Below are positions 40,143 through 49,852 of a stretch of 64,000 nucleotides of DNA, piece by piece. The notes below the pieces were generated by a model, which was not told the DNA's origin, did no database searches, and saw nothing but the letters and a program-made list of their open reading frames with translations. Each line of letters starts with the position of its first letter. Position 1 is the stretch's first letter. The position numbers were made by a program, and so were the translations under genes. Origin of the DNA: [Mycobacterium] fortunisiensis (lineage in GTDB: Bacteria; Actinomycetota; Actinomycetes; Mycobacteriales; Mycobacteriaceae); assembly GCF_019050325.1 (NCBI RefSeq), contig NZ_VOMB01000016.1, positions 186,001 to 250,000 on the forward strand, read 5' to 3'.

Positions 40143-40696
40143 CCCGCATCATCGCCGGGGAACTGGGCGGGCGGCGCCTTCGGGTGCCCTCGGGTCAAGG
40201 GACACGGCCGACCTCTGACCGGGTTCGCGAAGCGTTGTTCAACGCGCTGACCGCCCGGTTGGATTTCGCCGGCATGTCGGTCCTGGACCTGTACGCCGGT
40301 TCGGGAGCGCTTGGCCTGGAGGCACTTTCGCGCGGCGCGGCCTCGGCGACGTTTGTCGAGGCCGATCACCGCGCGGCCGCGGTCATCGCCGACAACATCG
40401 CCGCCCTGGGGGTCCGGGCCGCCACGGTGCGCCGCGGCAGCGTCGAGACGGTGCTGGCGGCGGGAACCGCCCGGCCATTCGATCTGGTGCTCGCCGACCC
40501 GCCCTATGACCTCGACGCCGCTGCCGTCGACGCGATGGTCGCGGTGTTGGCCGCGGCCGGCTGGGTGCGCCGGGGTTCGGTGGTGCTGATCGAGCGACGG
40601 GCATCGAGTTTGCCGGTGACCTGGCCCGCGGGTTGGGACGTGTTGAGCAGCCGTCGCTACGGTGACACCCGGGTGGAACTGGCCGAGGTGGGGTAG
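40139..40696 (+). CDS. rsmD: 16S rRNA (guanine966-N2)-methyltransferase (probable CTG start)
   Basis: The 185-residue protein has the RsmD N-terminus [16 protein letters not shown] and [15 protein letters not shown], the SAM motif [19 protein letters not shown] and the catalytic DPPY motif (LADPPYDLD). The conserved TRIIAGxxGG part lies upstream of the first standard start (GTG 40184). The only codon that restores the usual N-terminus is CTG 40139-40141, overlapping the pca stop as CTGA. The start is inferred from family conservation and the overlap. Confidence 0.85.
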   Translation: MTRIIAGELGGRRLRVPSGQGTRPTSDRVREALFNALTARLDFAGMSVLDLYAGSGALGLEALSRGAASATFVEADHRAAAVIADNIAALGVRAATVRRGSVETVLAAGTARPFDLVLADPPYDLDAAAVDAMVAVLAAAGWVRRGSVVLIERRASSLPVTWPAGWDVLSSRRYGDTRVELAEVG

Positions 40697-40722
40697 GGCG
40701 ACGACCTGTAGCGTCGTCACCC

Positions 40723-41196
40723 ATGAGTGGTGCGGTATGCCCGGGCTCCTTCGACCCGGTGACCCTTGGCCATGTCGACGTCTTCGAGCGTGCGGCCGCA
40801 CAGTTCGACGAGGTGGTGGTGGCGGTTCTGGTGAACCCCAACAAGAAGGGGATGTTCGACCTCGGCGAGCGGATGGCGATGATCGCCGAATCGACCACAC
40901 ACCTGCCCAATCTGCGGGTGGAGTCCGGTCAGGGCCTGGTGGTCGACTTCGTCAAGGCGCATGGCCTGACCGCGATCGTCAAAGGCCTGCGCACCGGTAC
41001 CGACTTCGAGTACGAGCTGCAGATGGCGCAGATGAACAAGCATGTGGCCGGGGTCGACACCTTCTTCGTGGCCACCACGCCGCAGTACTCGTTCGTGTCG
41101 TCGTCGTTGGCCAAGGAGGTGGCCTCCCTGGGCGGGGACGTGTCGGCTCTGCTGCCCGAGCCGGTGAATCGCCGGTTGCAGGAGAAGCTGGCCTAG
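40723..41196 (+). CDS. coaD: Phosphopantetheine adenylyltransferase
   Basis: The enzyme transfers AMP to 4'-phosphopantetheine in coenzyme A synthesis. The 157-residue nucleotidyltransferase has [13 protein letters not shown] with the T/HxGH-type motif, [19 protein letters not shown] and the [13 protein letters not shown] segment. It follows rsmD closely, a common actinobacterial order. The 168 bases to sepIVA hold no gene. Confidence 0.96.
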   Translation: MSGAVCPGSFDPVTLGHVDVFERAAAQFDEVVVAVLVNPNKKGMFDLGERMAMIAESTTHLPNLRVESGQGLVVDFVKAHGLTAIVKGLRTGTDFEYELQMAQMNKHVAGVDTFFVATTPQYSFVSSSLAKEVASLGGDVSALLPEPVNRRLQEKLA

Positions 41197-41364
41197 GCTC
41201 CGGCGACGAACGGCTCGTGGTCGAGTTCTCGCCGGGATTTCGCGCACAAGCCAACGCTCGGCGGGCAAACAAGCTCGTGCGCGACACACCGATTGTGCTC
41301 CCCAGTCACAGGCGTAACACCAGGCACACTGGTCACTAACAAACGACGCCTGGAGGGTTCTGCC

Positions 41365-42102
41365 GTGTACCGAGTTTTTGAAGCGCTCGACGAGCTCGGC
41401 GCGATCGTCGAAGAAGCGCGTGGTGTGCCGATGACCGCCGGCTGTGTGGTGCCGCGTGGTGATGTGCTCGAGCTGATCGATGACATCAAGGACGCCATCC
41501 CGGGTGAACTCGACGACGCGCAGGACGTGCTCGACGCCCGTGATTCGCTGTTGCGGGAAGCCAAGGAGCACTGCGAGTCGGTGATGTCGAAGTCCAATGC
41601 CGACGCCGACGGCATGCTCAACCACGCCAGGGGTGAGGCCGACCGGGTGCTCGCCGAGGCCAAGGCCCAGGCGGACCGGATGGTCGCCGAAGCCCGCCAG
41701 CACAGTGAGCGCATGGTCGGTGAGGCCCGCGAAGAGGCGGCTCGCCTGGCGGCCGTGGCGAAGCGGGAGTACGACGCGAGCACGGGCCGGGCCAAGACCG
41801 AAGCCGACCGCCTGATCGAGAACGGCAACCTGGCCTACGAGAAAGCCGTCCAGGAGGGCATCAAGGAGCAGCAGCGGCTGGTGTCGCAGACCGAGATCGT
41901 CTCGACCGCGACTGCCGAGGCCACCCGGCTCATCGACGCGGCGCACGCGGAAGCCGACCGGCTGCGCGGGGAGTGCGACATCTACGTGGACAGCAAACTC
42001 GCCGAGTTCGAGGACTTCCTCAACGGCACGTTGCGGTCGGTGGGGCGCGGGCGCCACCAGCTACGTACCACCGCGGGCACCCACGACTACGCCACCCGCT
42101 GA
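41365..42102 (+). CDS. sepIVA: Septal/DivIVA-like coiled-coil protein SepIVA
   Basis: The 245-residue protein starts MYRVFEALDELGAIVEEARGVPM and continues as a long Ala/Glu/Arg coiled coil with repeated EADRxxAEA blocks (about residues 70-210), the DivIVA-like SepIVA of mycobacteria (Rv2927c). It is essential for division and polar growth in M. smegmatis. GTG 41365 follows GGAGGG (about 41352-41357). In M. tuberculosis the PDIM locus separates coaD from this gene. Confidence 0.93.
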   Translation: MYRVFEALDELGAIVEEARGVPMTAGCVVPRGDVLELIDDIKDAIPGELDDAQDVLDARDSLLREAKEHCESVMSKSNADADGMLNHARGEADRVLAEAKAQADRMVAEARQHSERMVGEAREEAARLAAVAKREYDASTGRAKTEADRLIENGNLAYEKAVQEGIKEQQRLVSQTEIVSTATAEATRLIDAAHAEADRLRGECDIYVDSKLAEFEDFLNGTLRSVGRGRHQLRTTAGTHDYATR

Positions 42103-42169
42103 GGGCCCGACCGATACCCGGTCCCAACGTGCGTCGTGACGGGTCCTGCCGCCGCCGTAGGATTGATTC

Positions 42170-42787
42170 ATGGCGACTCATGCGAGATCGGGCAGGCAGG
42201 GAGGATCTGGACGGGCCGGTGTTTCCCGATCGCCGCTGGTGATCGATGTGGCGAGACTGGGCCGGCGGCCTGGTTCACTGCTGACGCATCGGGAGACTGT
42301 GCCCAGCCCGGTCCGGATCGGCGCGGAACTGATCGCCATCGAACAGGGCGCGCCGCTGGACCTCGACCTGCAGCTGCAGTCGGTCTCGGAGGGAGTGCTG
42401 GTCAGCGGGACCGTCTCGGCCCCCACGGTCGGTGAATGTGCGCGTTGTCTGACCCCGATCACCGGTGACGTCGAGATCGGTCTCACCGAGTTGTACGCCT
42501 ACCCGGACAGCGCCACTGACGAGACGACCGAGGCCGACGAAGTCGGCCGGGTGGGTTCCAGTGGCCAGGCCGACACGGTCGACCTGGAACAACCGATCAT
42601 CGACGCGGTCGGACTGGCCTTGCCGTTCTCGCCGCTGTGCCGCCCGGACTGCCCCGGGCTGTGCCCCGACTGCGGTGTTGCCCTGGCCAACGCAGAGCCG
42701 GGGCATCATCACGACAAGATCGATCCCCGCTGGGCCAAGCTGGCCGCGATGCTGCCCACCGAGAAGCGGCCCGGGGGAGAGAAGTGA
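42170..42787 (+). CDS. DUF177/YceD family protein
   Basis: The 205-residue protein has the YceD pattern: [11 protein letters not shown], a CARCL motif in the middle and the cysteine cluster [13 protein letters not shown] near the C-terminus, probably binding zinc. YceD proteins are linked to 23S rRNA metabolism and often precede rpmF; here it precedes rnc and overlaps it as GTGA. Counterpart of Rv2926c. Confidence 0.9.
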   Translation: MATHARSGRQGGSGRAGVSRSPLVIDVARLGRRPGSLLTHRETVPSPVRIGAELIAIEQGAPLDLDLQLQSVSEGVLVSGTVSAPTVGECARCLTPITGDVEIGLTELYAYPDSATDETTEADEVGRVGSSGQADTVDLEQPIIDAVGLALPFSPLCRPDCPGLCPDCGVALANAEPGHHHDKIDPRWAKLAAMLPTEKRPGGEK

Positions 42788-43536
42788 CCGATTCGCATGC
42801 CGCACTGCTCGAAGCGCTGGGCATCGAACTGCCGTCCGACCTGCTCACCATCGCGCTGACCCATCGCAGCTACTCCTACGAGAACGGCGGGATCCCGACC
42901 AACGAGCGGTTGGAGTTCCTCGGGGACGCGGTGCTGGGATTGACCATCACCGAGGAGCTCTATCACCGTCATCCCGATCGCTCGGAGGGGGATCTGGCCA
43001 AGCTGCGGGCCAGTATCGTCAACACCCAGGCGCTGGCCGACGTCGGTCGCGGCCTGACCGATTGCGGGCTGGGCAGCCACCTGCTGCTGGGCAAGGGGGA
43101 GGAGAATTCCGGGGGCGCCGACAAGTCCAGCATTCTCGCTGACGGTGTCGAATCCCTGCTCGGCGCAATCTATTTGCAACACGGCCTGACCACCGTCCGC
43201 GAGGTGATCCTGCGGCTGTTCGGTGAACTGCTCGACACCGCTCCCACCCTGGGCGCCGGCCTGGACTGGAAGAGCAGTCTGCAGGAGCTGACCGCCTCCC
43301 GCGGGCTCGGTGCGCCCTGCTACGTGGTGACCTCCACCGGCCCCGATCACGACAAGGAATTCTCGGCGGCCGTGGTGGTCGGCGACGTCGAATACGGCCG
43401 AGGTGTGGGGCGGAACAAGAAAGAAGCCGAGCTCAAAGCGGCGGCCGCGGCCTGGAACGCGCTCGACACCGCCGTCGACAAAGCCGTGGACGCAGCCGGC
43501 GACAAGGCCGTCGACAACGCCCTCGACAATGCGTGA
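42784..43536 (+). CDS. rnc: Ribonuclease III
   Basis: The 250-residue enzyme cleaves double-stranded RNA in rRNA maturation and mRNA decay. The catalytic signature [14 protein letters not shown] lies at about residues 40-53, followed by a double-stranded RNA binding domain ([15 protein letters not shown], then [13 protein letters not shown]). About 20 residues after that domain form a charged repeat-like tail ([19 protein letters not shown]). GTG 42784 overlaps the preceding stop. Confidence 0.95.
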   Translation: MTDSHAALLEALGIELPSDLLTIALTHRSYSYENGGIPTNERLEFLGDAVLGLTITEELYHRHPDRSEGDLAKLRASIVNTQALADVGRGLTDCGLGSHLLLGKGEENSGGADKSSILADGVESLLGAIYLQHGLTTVREVILRLFGELLDTAPTLGAGLDWKSSLQELTASRGLGAPCYVVTSTGPDHDKEFSAAVVVGDVEYGRGVGRNKKEAELKAAAAAWNALDTAVDKAVDAAGDKAVDNALDNA

Positions 43537-43542
43537 GCACCG

Positions 43543-44409
43543 ATGCCCGAACTGCCCGAGGTAGAGGTTGTCCGCCGCGGGTTGGCCGAACATGTTGCCG
43601 GCAAATCGATTTCGGCGGTACGTGTACATCATCCGCGCGCGGTACGCCGGCATGAGGCCGGTCCTGCGGACCTGGCGGCACGGCTGTTGGACGCGCGCAT
43701 CACCGGCACCGGACGGCGCGGCAAGTATCTCTGGCTGACGCTCGCGGAGGACGGCGGCCAGGACGAAACCGAAGCCCTGGTGGTGCATCTGGGGATGAGT
43801 GGGCAGATGCTGCTGGGGCCGATCCGCGATGATCGGCATCTGCGGATCGCGGCGATGCTCGATGACGGCACGGCCTTGAGTTTCGTCGACCAGCGCACGT
43901 TCGGCGGTTGGCAACTGGCCGAGTTGGTGACGGTGGACGGCACCGCGGTACCGCAGCCGGTCGCACACGTCGCGCGTGATCCACTGGATCCGCTGTTCGA
44001 TCGCGAGCACGTGGTTAGCGTCTTGCGGCGCAAGCACTCTGAGATCAAACGGCAGCTGCTCGATCAGACGGTGGTGTCCGGGATCGGCAACATCTATGCC
44101 GACGAGGCCCTGTGGCGGACCAAGATCAACGGGGCCCGGACCGCCGCGCGGCTGCCTCGCCGTCAGCTGGCCGAGGTACTCGACGCCGCAGCCGAGGTGA
44201 TGACCGATGCGTTGAGCCAGGGCGGCACGTCTTTCGATTCGCTGTATGTCAACGTCAACGGCGAATCCGGTTACTTCGAGCGGTCTTTGGACGCGTATGG
44301 CCGCGAGGGCGAGCCGTGCCGGCGCTGCGGCGCGGTGATGCGCCGGGACCGGTTCATGAACCGGTCGTCGTTTTACTGCCCGAAGTGTCAGCCCCGTCCC
44401 CGGGGCTGA
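43543..44409 (+). CDS. mutM: Formamidopyrimidine-DNA glycosylase
   Basis: Also called fpg. It removes 8-oxoguanine and ring-opened purines. The 288-residue protein starts with the catalytic MPELPEVE (Pro and Glu), has the lysine-containing loop, the [16 protein letters not shown] helix-hairpin region and the C-terminal zinc finger CRRCG...CPKC. It works with MutT1 in this window against oxidised guanine. Six bases separate it from rnc. Confidence 0.97.
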   Translation: MPELPEVEVVRRGLAEHVAGKSISAVRVHHPRAVRRHEAGPADLAARLLDARITGTGRRGKYLWLTLAEDGGQDETEALVVHLGMSGQMLLGPIRDDRHLRIAAMLDDGTALSFVDQRTFGGWQLAELVTVDGTAVPQPVAHVARDPLDPLFDREHVVSVLRRKHSEIKRQLLDQTVVSGIGNIYADEALWRTKINGARTAARLPRRQLAEVLDAAAEVMTDALSQGGTSFDSLYVNVNGESGYFERSLDAYGREGEPCRRCGAVMRRDRFMNRSSFYCPKCQPRPRG

Positions 44410-44418
44410 CACCATCGA

Positions 44419-45252
44419 TCAGGGCATGCTGGGCATGCCCGGCATGTCGGACATGCAGATCTTCCAGGATCCGCTCTCCTTGCGCAGGTAGAACTTTCCG
44501 GGACCGGCGCTGGTGGAGATGTCGACGACGGCCTTGCTTCCGTTCACCGTGATCTTGGTGATCTCCGCCGTGCCGCTGGGGTCGGTGCTGTGTGGGATGT
44601 CGATCGCATCCAGACCACCGAACTTCTCGAACAGGTCTTGATCGGCCTGACAGAAATAGGGCAGCGCGTCCTTGAGGTCACTGCTGCTCGACATGACCTC
44701 CTGTAGGAATTCGCGGACCTCTTTCTGTTCGTCGCTCTCGTTGGAGGAACCTCCGGAGGATTTTCCTCCGGACGATTGCGACGACCCGGCGTTGTTGCGT
44801 CCGGAGTTGGAATCCGAGTCACCACTCAACGCGAAAATCGCGATGCCGCCGATGAGGATCACCACGGCCAGCACCGCCGCGCCGATCGCCAGCCACTTTC
44901 CGTTTCCGCCACCTGGCGGCGTGGGTGCGGGGTAGCCGTACGGCTGCTGAGGCGCCCCGTAGGGCGGCTGCGCTCCGTAGGGCGCCCCGTAGGGCGGTTG
45001 GCCCGGCTGGGGGACGCCATAGGGCGCACCGTAGGGCGGTTGAGGCTGCTGCGGCCCGCCGTAGGGGGCTCCGTAGGGTTGTCCGTAGGGTTGCTGGCCC
45101 GGCTGGGGGGCGCCAGAGGGCGCCCCGTAGGGCTGTTCGGGTGTCGGCCCGCCGCTCGGATATCCCTGCGGCCCGCCCTGCTGATACGGCTGCTGCCACG
45201 GCTCGGGCGGACCCGAGGGTGGGGTGGGCGGATTGCTCGGCGGATACGTCAC
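44419..45252 (-). CDS. Proline-rich single-pass membrane protein (DUF4878-like external domain)
   Basis: GTG 45252, preceded by GAGGAG, gives a 277-residue protein. The first ~140 residues are a cytosolic Pro/Tyr/Gly/Gln region with PYGAPYG-type repeats, followed by a membrane segment (WLAIGAAVLAVVILIGGIAIFAL), a Ser/Asn/Gly linker and a small external domain (EVREFLQEVMSSSSDLKDALPYFC to the end) that resembles lumazine/DUF4878-type folds. Function unknown; related proteins are common in actinobacteria. It converges with mutM. Confidence 0.75.
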   Translation of the reverse strand: MTYPPSNPPTPPSGPPEPWQQPYQQGGPQGYPSGGPTPEQPYGAPSGAPQPGQQPYGQPYGAPYGGPQQPQPPYGAPYGVPQPGQPPYGAPYGAQPPYGAPQQPYGYPAPTPPGGGNGKWLAIGAAVLAVVILIGGIAIFALSGDSDSNSGRNNAGSSQSSGGKSSGGSSNESDEQKEVREFLQEVMSSSSDLKDALPYFCQADQDLFEKFGGLDAIDIPHSTDPSGTAEITKITVNGSKAVVDISTSAGPGKFYLRKESGSWKICMSDMPGMPSMP

Positions 45253-45391
45253 GGTGCTCCTCAACGAAAGTCGGTGTGACGAGTCTATCGTCGCGGCCCG
45301 TGGTCGCGCCGCGCCGAACCGCCGCGCCGGGGCCTCCCGCTCGTCTTTGCCGCTGGACCGCCCGCGTGTCGCGACGTGTAGAAATACTCCC

Positions 45392-45799
45392 ATGACCGAT
45401 CTTTGGGTTGATCGCACCGGCGTGCGCCGCTACGTCGGGCGCAGTTCGCGTGGTGCAGAAGTACTCGTCGGCAGTGAGGACGTCGAGGGGGTGTTCACCC
45501 CCGGCGAGCTCCTCAAGATCGCGCTCGCGGCGTGCAGTGGGATGGCCAGTGACCAGCCGCTGCGCCGCCGGCTGGGCGATGACTATCCGGCGACGATCCG
45601 GGTGTCCGGCCCGGCCGACCGGGAGCAGGAGCGCTATCCGCTGCTGGAGGAGAAACTTGAGATCGACCTCTCGGGCCTGACGGAATCCGAGGTGGCCAGG
45701 CTGCTGACGGTGGTCGAGCGGGCCATTGATCAGGTGTGCACCGTGGGCCGCACCCTGAAATCGGGTACCGAGGTGAAGTTCGAGGTCGCCGGCCGATGA
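45392..45799 (+). CDS. OsmC-family peroxiredoxin-like protein
   Basis: The 135-residue product has the OsmC fold signature with the reactive cysteine in [11 protein letters not shown] and a second cysteine in [11 protein letters not shown], so it may reduce organic peroxides. ATG 45392 was chosen; the frame is open farther upstream but there overlaps another gene's leader. It overlaps acyP by ATGA. Counterpart of Rv2923c. Confidence 0.87.
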   Translation: MTDLWVDRTGVRRYVGRSSRGAEVLVGSEDVEGVFTPGELLKIALAACSGMASDQPLRRRLGDDYPATIRVSGPADREQERYPLLEEKLEIDLSGLTESEVARLLTVVERAIDQVCTVGRTLKSGTEVKFEVAGR

Positions 45800-46104
45800 C
45801 CGGTCCGGAACCTCCCGCCGCGCCGGCCGACGACCAGGTCAGGTTGAGCGCCTGGGTGCACGGTCGGGTGCAGGGTGTGGGGTTCCGGTGGTGGACTCGT
45901 TCACGCGCGTTGGAACTCGGTCTGACCGGGTTTGCTTCGAATCGGCCCGACGGCCGGGTGCACGTGGTGGCCCAGGGTTCGCGGGAGATGTGTCAGCGCT
46001 TGCTTGACCTGCTGCGCAGCGGTGAAACTCCAGGATCGGTGGACAACGTCGTCGTGGATTGGGCGGATGTCGACGCCCCGATGGCGGGGTTTCACGAAAG
46101 GTAG
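45796..46104 (+). CDS. acyP: Acylphosphatase
   Basis: The 102-residue enzyme hydrolyses acyl phosphates. The anion-binding loop [13 protein letters not shown] (Arg) and the catalytic Asn in [11 protein letters not shown] are present. ATG 45796 overlaps the OsmC-like stop by four bases, and smc follows after 26 bases. Confidence 0.95.
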   Translation: MTGPEPPAAPADDQVRLSAWVHGRVQGVGFRWWTRSRALELGLTGFASNRPDGRVHVVAQGSREMCQRLLDLLRSGETPGSVDNVVVDWADVDAPMAGFHER

Positions 46105-46130
46105 CCGGGTCGGCGGTAGGGTAAGTCGCC

Positions 46131-49100
46131 GTGCACCTCAAGAGTCTGACGTTGAAGGGCTTCAAGTCCTTCGCCTCGCCGACGACTCTGCGGTTCGAGC
46201 CCGGCATCACCTGTGTCGTCGGCCCGAACGGATCGGGTAAGTCCAACGTCGTCGACGCCTTGACCTGGGTGATGGGGGAGCAGGGCGCCAAGACCCTGCG
46301 CGGCGGCAAGATGGAGGACGTCATCTTCGCCGGCACGTCCTCGCGGGCGCCGCTGGGCCGCGCCGAGGTGACACTGACCATCGACAACTCCGACAACGCG
46401 CTGCCGATCGAGTACTCCGAGGTGTCGATCACCCGTCGGGTGTTCCGCGACGGCGCCGGCGAATACGAGATCAACGGCAGCAGTTGCCGGTTGATGGACG
46501 TACAGGAGCTGCTGAGCGACTCCGGCATCGGCCGGGAAATGCACGTCATCGTCGGCCAGGGCAAGCTTGCCGAGATCCTGGAGTCGCGTCCCGAGGACCG
46601 TCGCGCCTTCATCGAAGAGGCGGCCGGGGTGCTCAAGCACCGCAAGCGCAAGGAAAAAGCGGTCCGCAAGCTCGAGTCGATGGCGGCGAACCTGGCCCGA
46701 TTGACGGACCTCACCACAGAGCTTCGGAGACAGCTCAAACCGCTGGGCCGGCAGGCCGAGATGGCGCGCCGCGCCGCGACGATCCAGGCCGACCTGCGTG
46801 ACGCCCGGCTCCGGCTGGCCGCCGACGACCTGGTGCGACGACAGGTGGAGTTTCACAACACCAATCAGGCCGAGACCACGATGCGCCGTGAGCACGACGA
46901 GGCGACCGTGCGGTTGGAATCGGCGACCGTCGAACTGCAGGCGCACGAAGCCGCGGTTGCCGAACTGACCCGCCGCGCCGAGGCTGCCCAGCAGACCTGG
47001 TTTCGGGCCTCGGCGCTGGCCGAACGGGTCAGCGCCACCGTGCGTATCGCCACCGACCGGGCCCAGTTGTTGGAAGCCGAGCCGGAGACGACGAGCGACC
47101 GTGACCCCGAGGCGCTGGAAGCCGAGGCCGACGAGGTCGCCGAGCTCGAGATGGAGCTGCTCGGCGAGCTGGAGGAGTCTCGCATCGTCCTGGAGAGCGC
47201 CCGGGCCGAGCTGGCCGAGCGCGAGCAGCATGCCGCCGAGGCCGAGCGGGCGCACATGGCCGCCGCCCGGGCCGAGGCCGACCGGCGCGAGGGGCTGGCC
47301 CGGCTGGCCGGACAGGTCGACACGATGCGCACCCGGGTCGAGTCGAACGACGAGGGCGTCATGCGGCTGTCGGTCAGCATCGAGGAAGCTGCCGCCAAAG
47401 CCCAACAGACTCAAGCCGAATTCGAGACCGTGCAGAGCCGGGTCGGTGAACTCGACGCCGGAGAGGTGGGCCTGGACGAACAACACGACCGCTCGGTGAA
47501 CGCGTTGAAGCTCGCCGACGAGCGGGTGGCGGAACTGCAGACCGCAGAGCGGGCCGCCGAACGTCAGGTGGCCTCGCTGCGGGCCCGGATCGAGGCCCTG
47601 TCGGTCAGTTTGGACCGCCGCGACGGTGCTGCCTGGCTGCAGAAAAACCACAGTGGCACAGGACTTTTCGGCACTATCGGGGACTATCTGAAAGTGCGTC
47701 CCGGCCATGAGGTGGCGGTGGCCACCGTCCTCGGCGCAGCAGCCGACGCGTTGGCGGCCGAGGACTTCGGGGTGGCTGCCGCCGCGGTGGCTGCGCTGAA
47801 GGAATCCGATGGCGGCCGCGCGGCATTGCTGCTCGGGGACTGGAAGACGAACGGCTCGGCACCCTCGGGTGCGCTTCCCGATGGCGCGATCTGGGCCAAC
47901 GACGTGGTCTCGGTTCCCGATCGGTTGCACGGTGCGATCACCGCGATGCTGGCCGGGGTGGCGGTGGTGAGCGACCTGCGCGCTGGACTGCAACTGGTCT
48001 CGGCTCGGCCGGATCTGCGTGCCGTGACCGCCGACGGTGACCTTGTCGGTGCCGGTTGGATCAGCGGCGGATCTGATCGCAAACCCTCCACACTGGAGAT
48101 CAGTTCCGAGATCGACAAGGCCCGAAGCGAACTGGAGATCGTCGAGCGGCAGACCGGCGAGTTGGCCGCCGCATTGTCGGGGGCGCTGGCCGAGCAGACG
48201 GCCCGCCAGGAGTCGGCCGAAGAGGCGATGGCCGCGCTCAACGAATCCGATGCGGCCATCTCGGCGATCTACGAGCAACTGGGGCGGCTGGGGCAGGAAG
48301 CCCGCGCCGCCGGTGACGAGTGGCAGCGGCTGATCCGGCAGCGCGACGAGCTCGAGGCCGGACGCACCAAGACGGTCGAGGAACTCACCGAACTCGAGAC
48401 GCGGCTGCACAACGCCGAGCAGCTGCCGATGTTCGAGGCCGAGCCGGTGGACCGGCAGGCCTCCGTCGCCGCCGCCGAGGCGGCCCGCTCGGTCGAAGTG
48501 GAGGCGCGGCTGGCGGTACGCACCGCCGAGGAACGCGCGAATGCGGTACGCGGACGGGCTGATTCGCTGCGTCGGGCGGCCGCGGCGGAACGGGAGGCCC
48601 GGGTGCGCGCCCAGCGGGCGCGGGAGGCGCGCGAGCACGCGGCCAGGGTGGCCGCGGCGGTGTCGGAGATGGGTCGCGTGGTGGCACAACGGTTGAGTGC
48701 CGTGGTCGCGGTGGCCTCCCGGATGCGCGACGAGCTGGCCACCGAACGTCAGGTGCGCGGCACCTCGCTGTCGCAGGCCCGCGAGGAGGTCGCCGAACTC
48801 AACGCGAAGATCACCGCGCTCACCGACGCGCTGCACCGCGACGAAATGGCCAAAGCGCAAGCGTCACTGCGGATCGAGCAGCTCGAGGCGCAGGTGCTCG
48901 AACAATTCGGGATGCCTGCGGCCGACCTGATTGCCGAGTACGGGCCCCAGGTGGCCCTGCCGCCGAGTGAGCTGGAGATGGCCGAGTACGAGCAGGCCCG
49001 GGAGCGGGGCGAACAGGTCATGGCACCGGCGCCGATGCCGTTCGACCGGCCGACCCAGGAGCGCCGGGCCAAGAAGGCCGAACGCGAACTCTCGGAGTTG

Positions 49101-49718
49101 GGGCGGGTGAATCCGCTTGCCCTGGAGGAGTTTGCCGCGCTGGAGGAGCGGTACAACTTCCTGTCCACCCAACTCGAGGACGTCAAGGCCGCCCGCGGCG
49201 ACCTCCTCGATGTCATCGCCGATGTGGATACGCGGATCCTGCAGGTGTTCACCGAGGCGTATGTCGATGTGGAGCGCGAGTTCGAGCAGGTGTTCTCGAC
49301 GCTGTTCCCCGGCGGCGAGGGCCGTCTGCTGCTGACCAACCCGGCGGACATGCTGACCACCGGAATCGAGGTCGAGGCCAGGCCACCGGGCAAGAAGATC
49401 AAGCGCCTGTCGCTGTTGTCCGGCGGCGAGAAGTCGTTGACCGCGGTGGCCATGCTGGTGGCGATCTTCCGGGCCCGGCCGTCCCCGTTCTACGTGATGG
49501 ACGAGGTCGAGGCCGCTCTCGACGATGTGAACCTGCGCCGGCTGATCAGTCTGTTCGAGCAGCTGAGGGAGCGCTCCCAGCTGATTGTGATCACTCACCA
49601 GAAGCCGACCATGGAGGTCGCTGACGCGCTCTACGGTGTGACCATGCGCGGCGACGGGATCACCACCGTGATCTCGCAGCGGATGCGCGGGCAGGAACTT
49701 GCGCCGAGCGCCAGCTGA
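46131..49718 (+). CDS. smc: Chromosome segregation protein SMC
   Basis: The 1195-residue ATPase condenses and segregates chromosomes. Walker A GPNGSGKS is at residues about 32-39, followed by a coiled coil, a hinge domain around residues 500-660 ([14 protein letters not shown] onward), the return coiled coil, the signature [11 protein letters not shown] and Walker [14 protein letters not shown]. Starts at GTG 46131, downstream of acyP as in M. tuberculosis. SMC-type ATPases are also the core of Wadjet (JetC), but this is the housekeeping protein. Confidence 0.97.
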   Translation: MHLKSLTLKGFKSFASPTTLRFEPGITCVVGPNGSGKSNVVDALTWVMGEQGAKTLRGGKMEDVIFAGTSSRAPLGRAEVTLTIDNSDNALPIEYSEVSITRRVFRDGAGEYEINGSSCRLMDVQELLSDSGIGREMHVIVGQGKLAEILESRPEDRRAFIEEAAGVLKHRKRKEKAVRKLESMAANLARLTDLTTELRRQLKPLGRQAEMARRAATIQADLRDARLRLAADDLVRRQVEFHNTNQAETTMRREHDEATVRLESATVELQAHEAAVAELTRRAEAAQQTWFRASALAERVSATVRIATDRAQLLEAEPETTSDRDPEALEAEADEVAELEMELLGELEESRIVLESARAELAEREQHAAEAERAHMAAARAEADRREGLARLAGQVDTMRTRVESNDEGVMRLSVSIEEAAAKAQQTQAEFETVQSRVGELDAGEVGLDEQHDRSVNALKLADERVAELQTAERAAERQVASLRARIEALSVSLDRRDGAAWLQKNHSGTGLFGTIGDYLKVRPGHEVAVATVLGAAADALAAEDFGVAAAAVAALKESDGGRAALLLGDWKTNGSAPSGALPDGAIWANDVVSVPDRLHGAITAMLAGVAVVSDLRAGLQLVSARPDLRAVTADGDLVGAGWISGGSDRKPSTLEISSEIDKARSELEIVERQTGELAAALSGALAEQTARQESAEEAMAALNESDAAISAIYEQLGRLGQEARAAGDEWQRLIRQRDELEAGRTKTVEELTELETRLHNAEQLPMFEAEPVDRQASVAAAEAARSVEVEARLAVRTAEERANAVRGRADSLRRAAAAEREARVRAQRAREAREHAARVAAAVSEMGRVVAQRLSAVVAVASRMRDELATERQVRGTSLSQAREEVAELNAKITALTDALHRDEMAKAQASLRIEQLEAQVLEQFGMPAADLIAEYGPQVALPPSELEMAEYEQARERGEQVMAPAPMPFDRPTQERRAKKAERELSELGRVNPLALEEFAALEERYNFLSTQLEDVKAARGDLLDVIADVDTRILQVFTEAYVDVEREFEQVFSTLFPGGEGRLLLTNPADMLTTGIEVEARPPGKKIKRLSLLSGGEKSLTAVAMLVAIFRARPSPFYVMDEVEAALDDVNLRRLISLFEQLRERSQLIVITHQKPTMEVADALYGVTMRGDGITTVISQRMRGQELAPSAS

Positions 49719-49852
49719 AAGCCGTTGGCTGCGAGCCTGTTTGATAGATCGAGGGGGATCCCTAGTCAGGCCCGGGGAAGCGGGCCATTCGAATATCGGC
49801 CGGTGTGGCCGGCGTGCGGGGTGAGCGACGGATTCCCCCGTGGATCCGCTGC

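Noticed and set aside
46131-49718. SMC as the missing JetC of a Wadjet system
   Set aside because: It is full-length with the SMC hinge and sits in the conserved acyP-smc-ftsY order, so it is the housekeeping condensin, 42 kb away from the JetD remnant.
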